DNA of 64,000 nt from Primula veris (GCA_963682055.1 OY821749.1:33549631-33613630), one strand, 5' to 3'. Counted from the stretch's first letter, positions 1 to 12,286 are shown. Made by a program: numbers and translations. Notes: generated by a model not told the origin, from the letters alone.

Positions 1-2201
1 GCATTGGACCCTCAACAGAATCCACCTATAAAAAAGTGCTAGTCATATAAAAGATCCAAGAAAATACGGAGTCCAAAAGTATAGTAAATTTTAAAAGGTG
101 GCTACAGGGAGAGTACCACTAGAAGAACTCCTTCGACCATATTGAGGACACGTTCGACTTCTCCACCAAAGTCAGAGTGTCCTGGGGTATCGATTATATT
201 TATTTTGCTATCTTTATAGGTGATGGATGTGTTTTTACTAAGAATTGTAATCCCCCTTTCGCGTTCGAGGTCATTCGAGTCCATTATCCTTTCTTGCATG
301 ACTTGATTGTCGCGAAAAACCTGCCCATGAGTAGAAGAGTTAGATTTACTCCTATTTTGTAATCTCGCACACTCGACAGAAAATACAATTGATAGTTTTA
401 CACCTTAGATTGTCTCAGCATAGCATCGACCAATGTTGTTTTTCCATGATCGACATGGGCAACGATAGCTATATTCCTTATGTCACTTCTCCTTGCTAAT
501 TTACTCCTTCTTTCTGATAAATTAACAGCATGATTCATTAGCAACACTTGAATAATACCCTTAGTACAGATTCCATCTCATAGTGAATAATTACAATTTA
601 CACACAAAGGTTTCATCTTTTTTAAGTAGTGACATGATATTGCTTTGAGTTACCAGGTAACTCTACAGGACATTAAAACTTTTAACTCCCAAAACTCGTT
701 TCTGATTAACATAATGCTTTCTCTCGATACTCGTGACGGAAACTAGTTTCTGATGAGTTTCCTTACAACTCCAACTCGCAAAAATAAGAAATACATCCTG
801 GTTTATCATATCACTAGTAGTTAAAACCATCCTTAGTTAATTTTCTAGTAAAAGATACATTTTTTTCGCTTATTCTCAATTTCATCGCTTTACCCTTTAT
901 GTTTCTACAATATTATCAAGCCCACGTTTTTCGCTTCGAATTACCGAGTCAAATTGTTCTTTAAACAGGCCAAACTATTGGCTAATCCACAAGTGGGCAG
1001 TCATATTTCTTTATGGTGGACTAAAAGCTATAATCGTCAAATTTCACCCTGTATCTTGATATATACTTTTTTCCATTTTAGCCTTTCAACACCCCCATAA
1101 TTTAAAGAAAAAAAAAACAGTTCTAGTTCCGCTACCGCTACTTAGCAAGTCTGAAAGAGACTACAGCACCCCTTTTAAATAGTATATTGGGTAGAAAAAC
1201 CATCCCATAATTACAGAAAAAAACAGTTCTAGTTCCCCTACCGCTACTGAGCAATAGGCTTAAAACGGACTCCAACACCCTCTCATATTGAGAAAAAATT
1301 GATCTTTTACAATGTATCTTGCATTTTTTTAACCGATTTTAGCCTTTCAACACCCCCATAAATTAAAGGAAAAAAAAACAGTTATAGTTCCGCTACCGCT
1401 ACTTAGCAAGTCTGAAAGGGACTACAGCACCCCTTGATAAAAGAACAATCTTTTAAATTGTATATTGGGAGGAAAAACCATCCCATAATTACGGGAAAAA
1501 ACAGTTCTAGTTCCGCTACCGCTACTTAGCAAGTCTGAAAAGGACTACAGCACCCCTTTTAAATTGTATATTGGGAGGAAAAACCATCCCGTAATTACGG
1601 AAAAAAACAGTTCTAGTTCCGCTACCGCTACTTAGCAAGTCTGAAAGGGACTACAACACCCCTTTTAAATTGTATATTGGGAGGAAAAACCATCCCATAA
1701 TTACGGAAAAAAACAGTTATAGTTCCGCTACCGCTACTTAGAAAGTCTGAAAGGGACTACAGCACCCCTTTTAAATTGTATATTGGGAGGAAAAACCATC
1801 CCATAATTACGGAAAAAAACAGTTCTAGTTCCGCTACTGCATTTTTTTAAAACCGATTTTAGCCTTTCCGCTAATTACCACACACAAAAAAAGAAACTAG
1901 TTCCGCTACTGAGTGAAAACCTAAATAATAAGTAAATAATAAACAAATAAAAAAGATGTAAGGAAAGGGTACCGGCAGCAATGGACTGAGTAGTCTGGGT
2001 AGCCTCGGAAACGGAACATTTAACGGGAAAGCATCGGACGGGTCTGGATTTAATTAAAGAAAGGTTGATAGGTGAAATAGGGAAAAGGGTAGAAGGATAA
2101 AAAGGGAAAGAAGAAAAGGGTTTAAGAAAAGAAGAAGATAATAAAGATGGTGTGGTGGTTAATTTATGAAAAGATGAAGGAGAGATACTAGCTTTCTCCA
2201 T
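1..2201 (-). CDS. SVR3: TypA/BipA-type translational GTPase, chloroplast (5' part; continues off the left edge)
   Basis: Exons read on the minus strand are 2201-1973, 513-404, 320-117 and 25-1. The frame stays open through all four, giving 189 codons. Residues 1 to about 60 are rich in Ser, Thr, Pro and Phe with few acidic residues, as in a chloroplast transit peptide. The GTPase domain follows: G1 motif AHVDHGKTT (about 95-103), switch I with RERGITI (about 133-139) and G3 DTPGH (157-161), then [23 protein letters not shown] at the edge. These are signatures of the TypA/BipA branch of elongation-factor-like GTPases. In plants the plastid member (SVR3) supports chloroplast translation and stress tolerance. 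That role is inferred from the family. Exon 4 starts after the acceptor at 26-27. The G4 and later domains lie outside the window. Intron 1 (1972-514) holds a minisatellite. The symbol is by similarity only. Confidence 0.9.
1091..1850. repeat. 106-bp minisatellite in TypA intron 1
   Basis: The motif ACAGTTCTAGTTCCGCTACC recurs with starts at 1117, 1223, 1378 (variant), 1501, 1607, 1713 and 1819. Spacing is exactly 106 bp between 1117 and 1223 and across 1501-1819, with two longer units (about 156 and 123 bp) in the middle. Each unit also carries GGACTACAGCACCCC and a TATTGGGAGGAAAAACCATC segment. Partial copies of the flank (TTTTAGCCTTTC) occur at about 1076, 1340 and 1858. It lies wholly inside intron 1. 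Confidence 0.9.
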
Positions 2202-2401
2202 TGTTTGTTTGTTTGTTTGTTGCTCTCATTCACTCAAATCTCTCTGCCAACACTACTTCCAGAGAGAGAGAGAGAGAGTGAAGGAGATATCTAGCTATGG
2301 TTTAATAGAGAAATTGAAGATATTCAAGATATTGAAGAAGAAGAAGAATGAGGGTAATATTTGTTTGGCTCTCTTTTCTTCTCCCTTTCTTTTTATTTAA
2401 A
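2202..2401 (-). promoter_or_regulatory. Probable 5' leader and promoter-proximal region of the TypA gene
   Basis: Directly upstream (minus-strand sense) of the TypA start codon lie a TTTG microsatellite (about 2203-2220) and a GA-repeat run (about 2264-2279) that reads CT-rich in the gene's sense. CT-rich leaders are common in plants. No clear TATA box was found, so the transcription start is not assigned. Confidence 0.35.
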
Positions 2402-2458
2402 TACCCTCTTTTTTATTTTATTTTAGTGTAAAAAAAATATTTTTTTTTTTCACACAAA

Positions 2459-2850
2459 AACCGTAATCGAAAGTAGAAACCGTAATTCAGAAAATTAATT
2501 ACGGTTTACTTTTTCTTTTGAAAAATAAAATAAAAGGGTAAAACGTAAATCAGAATTACGGTTTGTATTTTGGATTTACAGTTTTGACGTGAAAACATGT
2601 TTTTTACAATACAAGAATCCATAGTGTTATTTAGTTTCACAGTCAAAAATATTATTATTTTTAGACCAAAACCGTAATCGAAAATACAAACCGTAATTCA
2701 TAATTACTTACGGTTTACTTTTTTTTTGAAAAATAAAATAAAAAAGTAACTCGTAAATCAGAATTACAGTTTGTATTTTAGATTTACGGATTTGGCGTGA
2801 AAACATATTTTTTGCGGTCCAAAAATCCATAGTGTTATTTAATTTCACTT
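2459..2850. repeat. Tandem duplication (~211 bp) with internal palindromic arms
   Basis: Two diverged copies start at about 2459 and 2670. Each runs from AACCGTAATCGAAA through an ATTACGGTTTAC block to a segment ending near TCCATAGTGTTATTTA. Within each copy CCGTAATTC is mirrored by GAATTACGG or its variant, so each can fold back. No coding potential is seen. Confidence 0.75.
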
Positions 2851-2886
2851 GTTTTTACTGTTATATTTGGACAAGATTACTAATAA

Positions 2887-3117
2887 ATTTCCGATACATT
2901 AATAAATAGGTGCAACTTTGACTTTTTTTGTATTTCTAACCATGATCTACATGATTAAATTTTGAAAAAACTTTTGAAAATTCTATCGTATAATTCGAAC
3001 CATGAACTACGTGATTAACTTTTGAAATAATTTTTTTCGGCAATCAATATATGAAAAAATTATCGATCAAATTTACACGTATTTTCGTACGATACATTTG
3101 TTTAGCAACGGAGGAAG
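2887..3117. mobile_element. Degenerate Stowaway-like MITE
   Basis: The right end reads ACGGAGGAAG followed by TA, which is the reverse complement of a Stowaway-type end (CTTCCTCCGT). The interior shares the GATTAACTTTTGAAA and CAATTTTGATAC-type blocks with better copies elsewhere in the window, but is decayed. The left end is not clear. Confidence 0.5.
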
Positions 3118-4400
3118 TACTAAGTAACATTTAACTGTCAAGTAGCAAAATAGTGCATATTTACCATTTACAGTTTTAAAAAAAAAACCGTGATTTTGGT
3201 TCTTTGCATTCCGTTTCTCGTTTATCATTTTTTTTTTCATGCTTTAACTTTTATGTTTTCGTTTTCCGTTTCGCTTCCTTCTAACTATGCTGGCCAATCG
3301 GTGTGTGTAAACTGTAAATGATAAAATCCTTTTTTTTTTTTTGCTTGTATCCCGTGACGGAACCAGAATTGTGAAATGGGTGGCTGATTTTCCATAAAAA
3401 AAAATATACCTTATATAAAGTTATTTTAAGAAATATGGTGGTTTGAAACACTAAAATCTAAACGTTTGATCAAGAAAAATCTATTTTTTCATTAATTTTT
3501 TTAAAATAAGGTCTGCAGCCCTCGATGGTCGCTAGCTAGTTCATTTACCGATATCGGTTACATGTATGTTATGTCATGTGTGACTTGCTTTTTTACGATC
3601 ATGTACAGCGTACTTTATTAGAGTGAACAGTGATAGTAGGATACAATGACCAACTTTGATTATTTGAATAAATTATGAAGTACCAAAGTAACTCATTAAT
3701 TACAACAAGTATATGATTATTATTATTTTTAATTAAAACACCAAATATATTAAACAACAAGCATATGATATTGGAAAAGGGGCATCCGATTGTGTAAAAC
3801 ACAATCAGGAAAACTGTGTTTTACTCGGTCAGATGCACCTCTTCCTATGATATTGATGATACAATCAGGAAAAACAGAAGAACGATTTTAGATTTATTAT
3901 TTTCATACTACTTCGAAATTCCCAATTTGTCCGCCTCCAACTTGATACAAACCATCAACCTTCAACTTTTATCTTAATAGTACTCATGAGTCTTTGCTTC
4001 CATCTATTTTCGGGGTTAAAATTGAAAAAATCAAGTTTGTTGGTGCTTGAAGAAGAAAACAAATGTAAATGTATCGTCGTAAAGTTAGATACGAAAAAAT
4101 GTAAGCATGATAATTACCGAACTCCGAGGTCATGACAATATTGGCAGCGGATCTCTTCCATGGAGAAGGATTCATTGTAGCAAATAAATTTTTTCTTTTT
4201 TTCTTTTTCATTGGCTAGTTTTAGCTTTTCAACAACTAAAAATTAAAAATGCAAGAAGAGATTAGAAAGAACAAGTGAACATTGAAAATAATGATTATCA
4301 TAGACGCCTTAATTAATCATTATCAAAATACTGTGTACGTACAACCATTTATTGGAATATTCTTGAGATCTTGTGTTGTGACAAAAAGAGTATTAACAAA

Positions 4401-4631
4401 TAAAATAAAATGAATGATGATGGGAAATATCGTAAGACCAATTTTAGCCCCATTTTTGTTGAACATTTTTTAATCAATGAATGAATATTTGAATGAAAAA
4501 TAAAATAAAATGAATGATGATGGGAAATATCATAGACCAATTTTAGCTCCATTTTTGTTGAACATTTTGTAATCAATGAATGAATATTTGAATGAAAAAT
4601 AAAATAAAATGAATGATGATGGGAAATATCT
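4401..4631. repeat. Tandem repeat, 99/100-bp unit, about 2.3 copies
   Basis: The block TGAATGATGATGGGAAATAT recurs starting at 4411, 4511 and 4610. Between copies lie near-identical AATTTTAGCYCCATTTTTGT and AATCAATGAATGAATATTTG segments. It creates a 110-codon minus-strand open frame that is itself repetitive and has no recognisable domain, so it is not called as a gene. Confidence 0.9.
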
Positions 4632-4908
4632 TCGTATTTCCTATAATGGCCAAGAAAGTGCCACGTAATAACACCCATCACCTAATATATATATATTAAT
4701 TACTTCCAAAAGTTTCATCAACACATCGTTCTCACAAAACCTAAAATTAAAAAAAAAATTAAAAAAAATGTCACCACATTATCTTAAGTTGCAAATTAAT
4801 TGATGAAACAGTGACTAAAGTATCACCCTCCATTATAAATTTATAATGATATAGATATTGCCTTGTCCAAAAGGGTAACCACATATGTACTTTTTATTGG
4901 TTAATCAG

Positions 4909-5097
4909 TATAAAATAATGTTTGATTTAATGAGAGTCAAAAACTGTCACAAGTCTGTCGTTAATTTAAAAAGCTGTCACAAATATGTCACAAATTGACT
5001 AAACTGTCACAAATTCGTCACAAAAACCGTCGCTAATAAGCTCGTAACAAAAAATACCGTCACTAATCTCGTCGCTATTTGGGTATTTTTTTTTAGT
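4909..5097 (+). mobile_element. CACTA-like MITE, copy A
   Basis: It begins TATAAAATAATGTTTGATTT and ends in GTCGCTATTTGGGTATTTTT plus a T run. The interior has repeated TGTCACAAA / TGTCGC motifs. It shares its layout with copies at about 5909, 10906, 12096, 34169 and 34472. Subterminal short repeats and TIRs resembling CACTA(C/T)AAAA suggest a non-autonomous CACTA-type element. The TSD of this copy is not clear. Confidence 0.6.
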
Positions 5098-5908
5098 ATT
5101 AACTCAAAATAAAGCAATTGCCTTGTGTGATTTTTCTTACATGTAAAAAAAAAGGTAGATATTTACCGTGTTAATTATGAGTAAAATATATAAAACAACG
5201 TTGATCATAATGTTAGTATGTTTGGCAACTTTTACACAAATTTACTAATTCTTAAACTAAGTGATATCGAGATTCTCAAAAAATATATATTTCAGCTTAT
5301 AATTATAAAGCTTGTTTCCTGGTTTATTTTTTTATTTTAACTTCACATTTATAGATTTTTAGTATCCATTTTTTGTAAATTTTTATTTATACATAATCAA
5401 ATATGTAACAAATTAATCTACATACCCATTTCTATAAATTTCAGGTGTACGTACTCGGTTACTTTTTAGGTTAGAGCCGGATCAACTGCATGTAGAATCG
5501 TAGACCTTATCGGAGTTTCAGGGTAGACCCAAAGACGGTATTGATCATATCTGGATTCTGTAATCGTGTTTGCAATCGCTTTTCAATTATTACTTACTTA
5601 CTTATCATATATCTTTACTCAGTTAGTAACAGTTTTTTTTTAGCTAACCAGGAGCTTATTAAGATTTATATTAATTATAATGGAACTGATTGCATGTATG
5701 ATTAAGTGTCACGTATATTTTCTTTTGACAAAATCAACAAATAAAACAATGCTTAATTTCTTGAACGAACATGATCAACGTAATATAACTCTTTAGTGTG
5801 AGAGATGCTACACTAAAGACTTATAAACTGAACAAATGTATGTCTTTCCTGAACTAAACAAAAACACAGCCAGAAAATATAAGTATTGAAACTCACTGGT
5901 TACGTCGC

Positions 5909-6040
5909 TATAAAATAATATTGATTTTGTGAATGTCAAACAATGTCACAAAACTGTAACAAAACTCGTAGCTAATAGTCTCGTCATAAATAAAAAAAAG
6001 TTCACAATTTCCGTAGTTATTTTTATTTTGAAGTGCCCTT
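5909..6040 (+). mobile_element. CACTA-like MITE, copy B (shortened)
   Basis: It carries the same left end (TATAAAATAATATTGATTTT) and GTCACAAAACTGTAACAAA motifs as copy A, but lacks one of the internal TGTCACAAA blocks. Its right end decays after TTTCCGTAGTTATTTTTA. Confidence 0.55.
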
Positions 6041-6170
6041 TTCCTGGAATTTTCTTAAAGATGCACCCTTTGATAAGAATACAAATAAATTAATACATAA
6101 AAAAGTGATAATTATTGATTAAAACTTGAGACGTGGGCATATATCAAAAGTTAGTTAAAAAATGACCGTC

Positions 6171-6176
6171 CACGTG
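6171..6176. promoter_or_regulatory. G-box / ABRE-like CACGTG
   Basis: CCACGTGTC lies about 950 bp upstream of the remorin start codon, followed by further ACGT cores near 6243 and 6282. Such elements bind bZIP and bHLH factors in plants. Function here is inferred from sequence and position only. Confidence 0.35.
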
Positions 6177-7123
6177 TCTAATGTGATTCGTCACATTTGC
6201 ACGAATGTAATTATGGTGGGGTCATTATCCAATAATATAATGCCACGTTTCAAAAATAATAAAAAGAATAATCTAGTGTGACGCGTGTACAGTATGTGAC
6301 CACATTTATCTAAATATTGGCCGACACTTTGATCGTTACTTTGCTTGATTTATATTTCTGAAAACTTTTTTATTTTATTTTAGTTATTATCAATTTGGTA
6401 CTTAGTAAATTATAATCATGCCCATGATGTTTTATTTTGAAGAAAAATGCTCTCCCTAACCTAACTACTTTTTTTTTTATATTAAAAAACAAATAAACAT
6501 TAGAAAATATTGTCTCGTTTCCGATTTATAAGTTAAGTATACATAGAAAATAACTCAATTTAAATGGACATCATGATTACCGGTTTTTAGACCTACTTTT
6601 CAAGCTTGGTTTTTACTTTTTCATACATATTTTGGTAAAGTTATTGAGATTTCTTACTCAAACCATGCTTATTTTTAACTCGAACAATAATTGTTTGGTC
6701 ATTCCATTGGGATTGGGTATACAGAGAACATGTTTGTTTCCTTAATAGATGAATATGACGATTCTTGTTTTGTTGATTTCAAATTGTGTAGGCATAAGTG
6801 AAGAAATACAAAAAAAGAAGGATCAAATAACCATTTAAATTAAAGAATTGGAACAAGTAAAGAGATTTATGTAATGCATGTCAAGAGTTTATATAATTAA
6901 TCTTGCTATCACATCTTGTCACGAGTTATCATAACTTTGAAGTTTCTTTTAGGCTAAATTTCAATTTTCAATATGCACAAGGGACGACTGACTATATACC
7001 TCACTCACTCCTAATCTCTATCATAAATTAAAACTTATTTAGACTATGATAAAAACCTTATTATCTCTTTCATTTATCCAATTATTATCCATTCATAATT
7101 TCTCAAAACACTAAAACCATATT

Positions 7124-9419
7124 ATGTTGAGCCTTCAAATAGGATCATCCTCATCATCAAGTGGTTCACAAGACCTAAATCACGATGAAGAACAATTTCG
7201 TGATATACACGCTTTGACCCCGTCTCATCCTCGGGTGCCACCACCACCTGGCGGTCGTAGGAGAGAAACTTGGGAAACAAGTAGTCAAAGATCGTCTTCC
7301 CAGCTTAGCGAAGGTGGTTCGGGTGAGAATTTCAGTACTATGAGTAGGGAATTTAACGCCCTAGTTATAGCAGGTTCATCAATGGAAAACAATCGAAACG
7401 ATAGTGAAAACGCGAATAATCTACAAATGATAGGTGAAGAAAGTGAAATGTTTCAAGAGACGAACCCTTTAGCTATAGTGGCCGATAACAACCCTTTGGC
7501 TTCCCCTAGAGAGATTGTGAGGGGTGGTGCTATGGTGACAAGCGGTAATCATAGCGAGGTGTCGGTGCAGAGGGTGAAGAGAGAGGAGGTGGAGACGAAG
7601 ATATCCGCGTGGCAAACCGCAAAAATTGCAAAAATAAACAACAGGTTTAAGCGTGAGGACGCAGTGATTAGTGGGTGGGAAAACGAGCAAGTTCAAAAGT
7701 CTTCTTCATGGATGAAAAAAGTTGAGGTAAGTATGGGTGTCACACAATTTATTATGCATATTTATATGTTAGATTGCATATATTTATCATATTTGTATGT
7801 ATTTATATGTGTTTCTTATATTTGTGTATGGATTATGGTACATGTTTTGATGGCAAAGCTCAATAATCATGAAGACATGACTGATAATTATGTTATGGTA
7901 TTTAATTTACATGTGGGTGGGTGCATACCTTAATTATTTTATGGTTCGCTGTGTATTTATTATAGTTTCTTAGTTTTTTTGTTGGCTTCCATAGCTTTCT
8001 TGATGTGAAGTCTCAACTTCAAGGATTATATTCCTTTAAAGTTAAGGTTAATATTGAAGCAAGTTCATCGATTAAAAGCCCTGTGTAATTTTTTGATCAT
8101 ATATAATTCGTATATGTATATATATATATATTAGTAAAATTTACCCAATGTGAGACGCGTAATGACATAAATCTCGTAATATATTTTATTTTGAATATAA
8201 TATTCAGATGTTATCATTTATTGTAGTTATGCAGGTTAAAGCGAATCGCTAATTAATTTAGGCTACGTTCATAATTATGAAAATATAGTGAGGACAAATT
8301 ATTAATTAATTAAATTAGGTATATTGGTAATTATTAAAACATAGTGAGAGTATTTTTGAAAAAATTGGACAAAATTGAAGTGACTCATTTCTCTTATATT
8401 GATTTATTATAATAGAAACAGAATCTATGGTGTTCCATAAAAATTGGAAGGTCAACTTGTGATTACTTTTTTTCATTTTGGATTTTAAAAAATGAGGACT
8501 AGCTAGTATGTACAAGTAGTATATTAATGTATACATTAACAACGTGCTATATGTGAAATGCTAGTTACTTTCATGGGCCTATATATGTTCAATACAACTT
8601 ACAAGTGGAAGCTTTTTTTAATTTTTGCAACAAACACCTTCCAAGTTTTCATTTATATATACCAAACGTGGCCTTGCTCAGTTTACATCATCATCTTTGA
8701 TCCTACACTTATTATATATTACTACATATTTCTGCATCAAATATATACAAACCAGAACTAGTATTAAGCATTTCAAGCCTATATATATTAAGCATTAATA
8801 CTTCCTTCTTAGTTCTTCAAGGGCTTCCACGTACGCCCGTCATTGTTGCTTGTCCAAGGCTTAAATTTTTTGTTATCTTTAATATTAATGAGTGCATAGA
8901 AAAAAAACGTAGAAAGTGGGATTTGAACCGGAACAAATAGAGAAAAGACCTAATTACAGTTACGACTAACCATTGAACTAAACAACTACTTATGATTTAT
9001 TACTTAATAAAAATTATTAATACTAAAAACTGTATGAGTGGCTGACATTGTCCTAAAAAAAACTTCTCGACATGCTTTGTCCAAGGCTCGAGCCTTGGTC
9101 GACTTGCATCAGGGCCGCCCCTGCACGTTCGATCCTTAACTTCTCCTGTATAACATGTATGCGTGAAATTTATAATATTTTGATTTTGCTCTAATAGCAA
9201 ACGATCGATTGAAATATGATAATGCAGAGGAAACTTGAGGAGAAAAGAGTAAGAGCTTTGGAGAAGATGGAAAATGATGTGGCAAAAGCAAGGAGAAAAG
9301 CAGAAGAAAGAAGAGCTTCTGCAGAGGCCAAAAGAGGAACAAAAGTTGCTAGGGTTTTTGAAATAACTAATCTTATGAAAGCTGTTGGTCGACCACCTGC
9401 TAAAAGGTCTTTCTTTTAA
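7124..9419 (+). CDS. Remorin family protein, group-4-like
   Basis: Exons 7124-7726 and 9228-9419 join in phase at GAG|gtaagt and gcag|AGG to give 264 residues. The N-terminal ~140 residues are Ser-rich and disordered, with a conserved RDIHALTP segment and EFNALVIAGSSMENN, typical of group-4 remorins. The C-terminal Remorin_C domain (about 145-260) is a charged, Ala-rich coiled coil starting near KISAWQTAKIAKINNRFKRE and ending VGRPPAKRSFF. Remorins are plant-specific proteins on the inner face of the plasma membrane that organise nanodomains and act in immunity, symbiosis and hormone responses. The C-terminal anchor follows the domain. The start is the first ATG after several upstream stops and fits the family's N-terminus. 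The intron (7727-9227) is repeat-bearing. Confidence 0.93.
8905..9000 (-). mobile_element. Possible tRNA-derived SINE fragment in the remorin intron
   Basis: On the minus strand a box-A-like TAGTTCAATGG (8970-8980) precedes a box-B-like GGTTCAAATCCC (8918-8929) by about 41 nt, the layout of an internal RNA polymerase III promoter. No tRNA cloverleaf can be completed. A SINE or tRNA-like relic is the simplest reading. No poly(A) tail or flanking duplication was found. Confidence 0.35.
9060..9150. repeat. GC-rich palindromic relic, possibly a transposon end
   Basis: CAGGGCCGCCCCTG (near-palindrome, about 9110-9123) is preceded by CCAAGGCTCGAGCCTTGG, a perfect inverted repeat. On the minus strand it reads like the CAGGGGCGG terminal motif seen in some plant hAT elements. 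A TTGTCCAAGGC block also occurs at about 8850. No partner end was located. Confidence 0.35.
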
Positions 9420-10905
9420 GCATTTTTATTTTGAAAAAAATTATACTCTTTGTACTAGTAAGTAGTATTAAAAACTTGAGGGCCACTACACGTTTTGAAT
9501 TGTTGCTAGGGTGCCCTAGTTTGGTATAATAATTTTGAGGGTAAATTAGAAACGGTCCGTATCGTTTGATCCGAAACGGTTTCTGGTTCATATGGTTCTT
9601 CCTTCGTGTTTTCTTGAACTTGAAAGTTGAAACTCGAAGGTGCTCTAAAGTTGGAAGTTGTGTGTCACAATGCTTAAGTATTGGGAAGTTGTAACTTTTC
9701 AACTAAAATTAGCGAGACCAGGAGAGTTTCGGACGAAACTATGCGGGGTCATTGGTGAATTAGCCCTATTTTCGAGCTGCTAAAAGGCTGAGGAAAATAA
9801 TTATAAGACGCAAAGAAAAGTGTGAATTTTTGGTTGATTTTTGTGTGAATTAGAGGTTGTATCAATGTATATATTGTGTGTATTTAGTTGTAAGGCTGAT
9901 TATCAAAAGACTGGTGTGGTGATGTTCTGGAGCTACCATACATTTTACATGTGGTTTCAATTATTGATAATGTTTGTGACATATGGTGATTGATCCCAAC
10001 CTCAATTAAAATGTGTATAAGTTATCTTACATTTTTTTTTTCATATTTAACTTAATTAGCATTAATTTTATATTTTTAAGGTAACAGCTTAATTTTATAC
10101 ATTTTTCAGTTCACCTATCAAATTTATTATTATAACTAAATATTATTATATTTTAATATACCTCTATCAATTTTTTTCAATCCAAATTAATTTACTATAA
10201 CAATCACATTAAATAACTTACAATTTAAATAACACATATGTATATATATATATATATATCTTAAATAACACATATGTATCTTAAATTTAATAACCACGTT
10301 AGTTTCACTTTAACGATGTTATCAATTTTTAATTAACCATTTTTTTTTATTTTACTTGTCATTATTTTTATGGGAAGAATTTATAGGAGATAATAATGTT
10401 AATTGTGGACTGTGTTTGTCATGTCACAAATTACAAACATTAAAAATATTGTTAACTTTAACAACTTTTTTAACATTTATAAAAATAACAAATAGTTTAA
10501 CGCAACTAATGGAGATAAAAAAAATGCATTGTTAACTAACTATTTTAGTTGACAGTAAAAATAACAGCACTATATTATATCCGATCAAGAAAAAGCAAAA
10601 TCATTTATCCAATTCCAAAGGATTTAGAAACTTGAAGTTTTTTGTTAATTTTTGGACTGTCCAAACTGAAACCAAACCAGTCCAACTTAAGCTTGTCATC
10701 AAAAGGGGGCAACCAATGAAAAGCCTATATTAATTAGCAGTGTTGACTTTAGTATTGGGCTTTAATTTCTATATGATTATTTTCATACCAAAGTACTCAC
10801 CAAACCATATGCACAAAGGCCTGGTCCATAATCCAAATGATAGACCACATTGCATCATCAGAAATGGGATCGTTCAGTTTTTTGGGTAGGTTGATCAGTA
10901 CTCGC

Positions 10906-11097
10906 ATTACAAAATAATGTTGATTTTGTGAGAGTCAAATTCTGTCACAAAATGATTTTTCTGTCACAAACATGTCACAAATTTACTTTTCTGTCACAAA
11001 TCCGTCGCAAAACTCGTAGCTAATAGGCTCGTCACAAAAAAAAACCGTCACAATTTCCGTAGCTATTTGTACATTTTTTTTTGTAGTAATCGAGTGT
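10906..11097 (+). mobile_element. CACTA-like MITE, copy C
   Basis: It starts CATTACAAAATAATGTTGAT and ends near CTATTTGTACATTTTTTTTT-GTAGT, with four TGTCACAAA motifs between. The ends resemble CACTACAAAA in inverted orientation. TCG flanks both sides within 1-2 bp but not perfectly. Confidence 0.6.
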
Positions 11098-11455
11098 AAA
11101 GTAGATTTAAATCAAATAAGATAACTCGGATGGACGACATATATTTGCATATTGTATCCTCATTTGAGAATTGAGAGGCAGTTTTGAGTATTATATCACA
11201 CTGTAAAAATGATCTCAAGTTACATATTCTGATTATTCCTAAATTTAATAACAAAATAACAATAGAACACCAATAGAGTAGGTTGCTATAGTATTACTAA
11301 ATTTAACGACGCTTACATAATCGAACAAACAAAGTGTACTAGCTATCCTAACATTTTATTTATTTTATTGTAGTGTCATAATCCAACATAAAATAAAATC
11401 CTGTTTCTCTAGATAATTTGTTACTATAAGTAGTCTTGAAATCATCTTAAGGAGT

Positions 11456-11641
11456 ACTAATTACGTGCAATTTTGATAGCCCAAAAACTTGTATCAAAAT
11501 TATCGAAATAATTTATTAAAAAAATTGATCATATAGTTCAAATGTTAAATTTTATGATTATATTTAAAAAAAATCATTTCGACAATTTTGATACAATATA
11601 TAAATCGCACGTAGTTTCGTAATGAACAATAAAAGAGGAGT
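11456..11641. mobile_element. Stowaway-like MITE, truncated ends
   Basis: It shares a fold-back core with the other copies: ACGTGCAATTTTGATAG plus ACTTGTATCAAAATTATCG on one side and ATTTCGACAATTTTGATAC plus CACGTAGTTTCGTAATGA on the other. The outer CTCCATCCGTTCC-type ends are mostly lost; AAGAGGAGTGG remains on the right. Confidence 0.6.
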
Positions 11642-12095
11642 GGTTGCAAGTTGGCCACTTGACTTTCCCCACAATTTATGGTACACTCTTGTGAGATCCA
11701 TGCATTTTGTTACTTTGATTACAAGTTGACAATAAAGTTAATTTAACTACTAATATACTTTGATAAACTCCTTAAATTTTTTGACTCTGATGACTTGATG
11801 TGACCACTAATCAACAAAAAGAATTCAGATTTTACGAAAATAGTTATCATACATATTAAACTATATTAATAAATTATAGTACGAAACTTAGAATTTAGTT
11901 GCATTTAACTCGGTTGTCACTTGCCCATACTTTCCCATCCACTAGTTGTCATTTCTTTTTCTTAAAATAATGAAAAAGGAAAAAAAGACAAACTCTGTGG
12001 TCTCTGTGTCTCGATATACAATTAACTGGATGTCAAGTTGTGAATTATTAAAAATGGCAGAACAAAATCATATGTGAGTTAAAATGTTTCGATAA

Positions 12096-12286
12096 CTATA
12101 AAATAATGTTTGATTTAGTGAGATTAAAAGCTCAAGTCTGTCGCTAATTTAAAAAGCTATCACAAATCTGTCGTAAATTGATTAAACTGTCACAAAGTCG
12201 TCACAAAAACCGTCGCTAATAAGCTCGTACCAAAAAATACTATCACTAATCCCGTCGCTATTTGAGTATTTTTTTATTTTTATTTT
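12096..12286 (+). mobile_element. CACTA-like MITE, copy D
   Basis: It begins CTATAAAATAATGTTTGATT and ends in CCCGTCGCTATTTGAGTATT followed by T-rich sequence. It has the same internal TGTCGC / TGTCACAAA motif order as copies A and E. Confidence 0.6.

Larger units (their letters stand above)
2402..7123. other. Intergenic spacer between the TypA and remorin genes
   Basis: No gene is supported here. It contains the 2459-2850 duplication, a Stowaway relic, a 99/100-bp tandem repeat at about 4401-4631, two CACTA-like MITE copies (about 4909 and 5909) and a short inverted-repeat segment near 3780-3840. The last ~1 kb is presumably the remorin promoter and carries a G-box at 6171-6176. Confidence 0.7.

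Noticed and set aside
4349..4681. 110-codon minus-strand open frame
   Set aside because: It is made of the 99/100-bp tandem repeat; the protein is repetitive with no domain.
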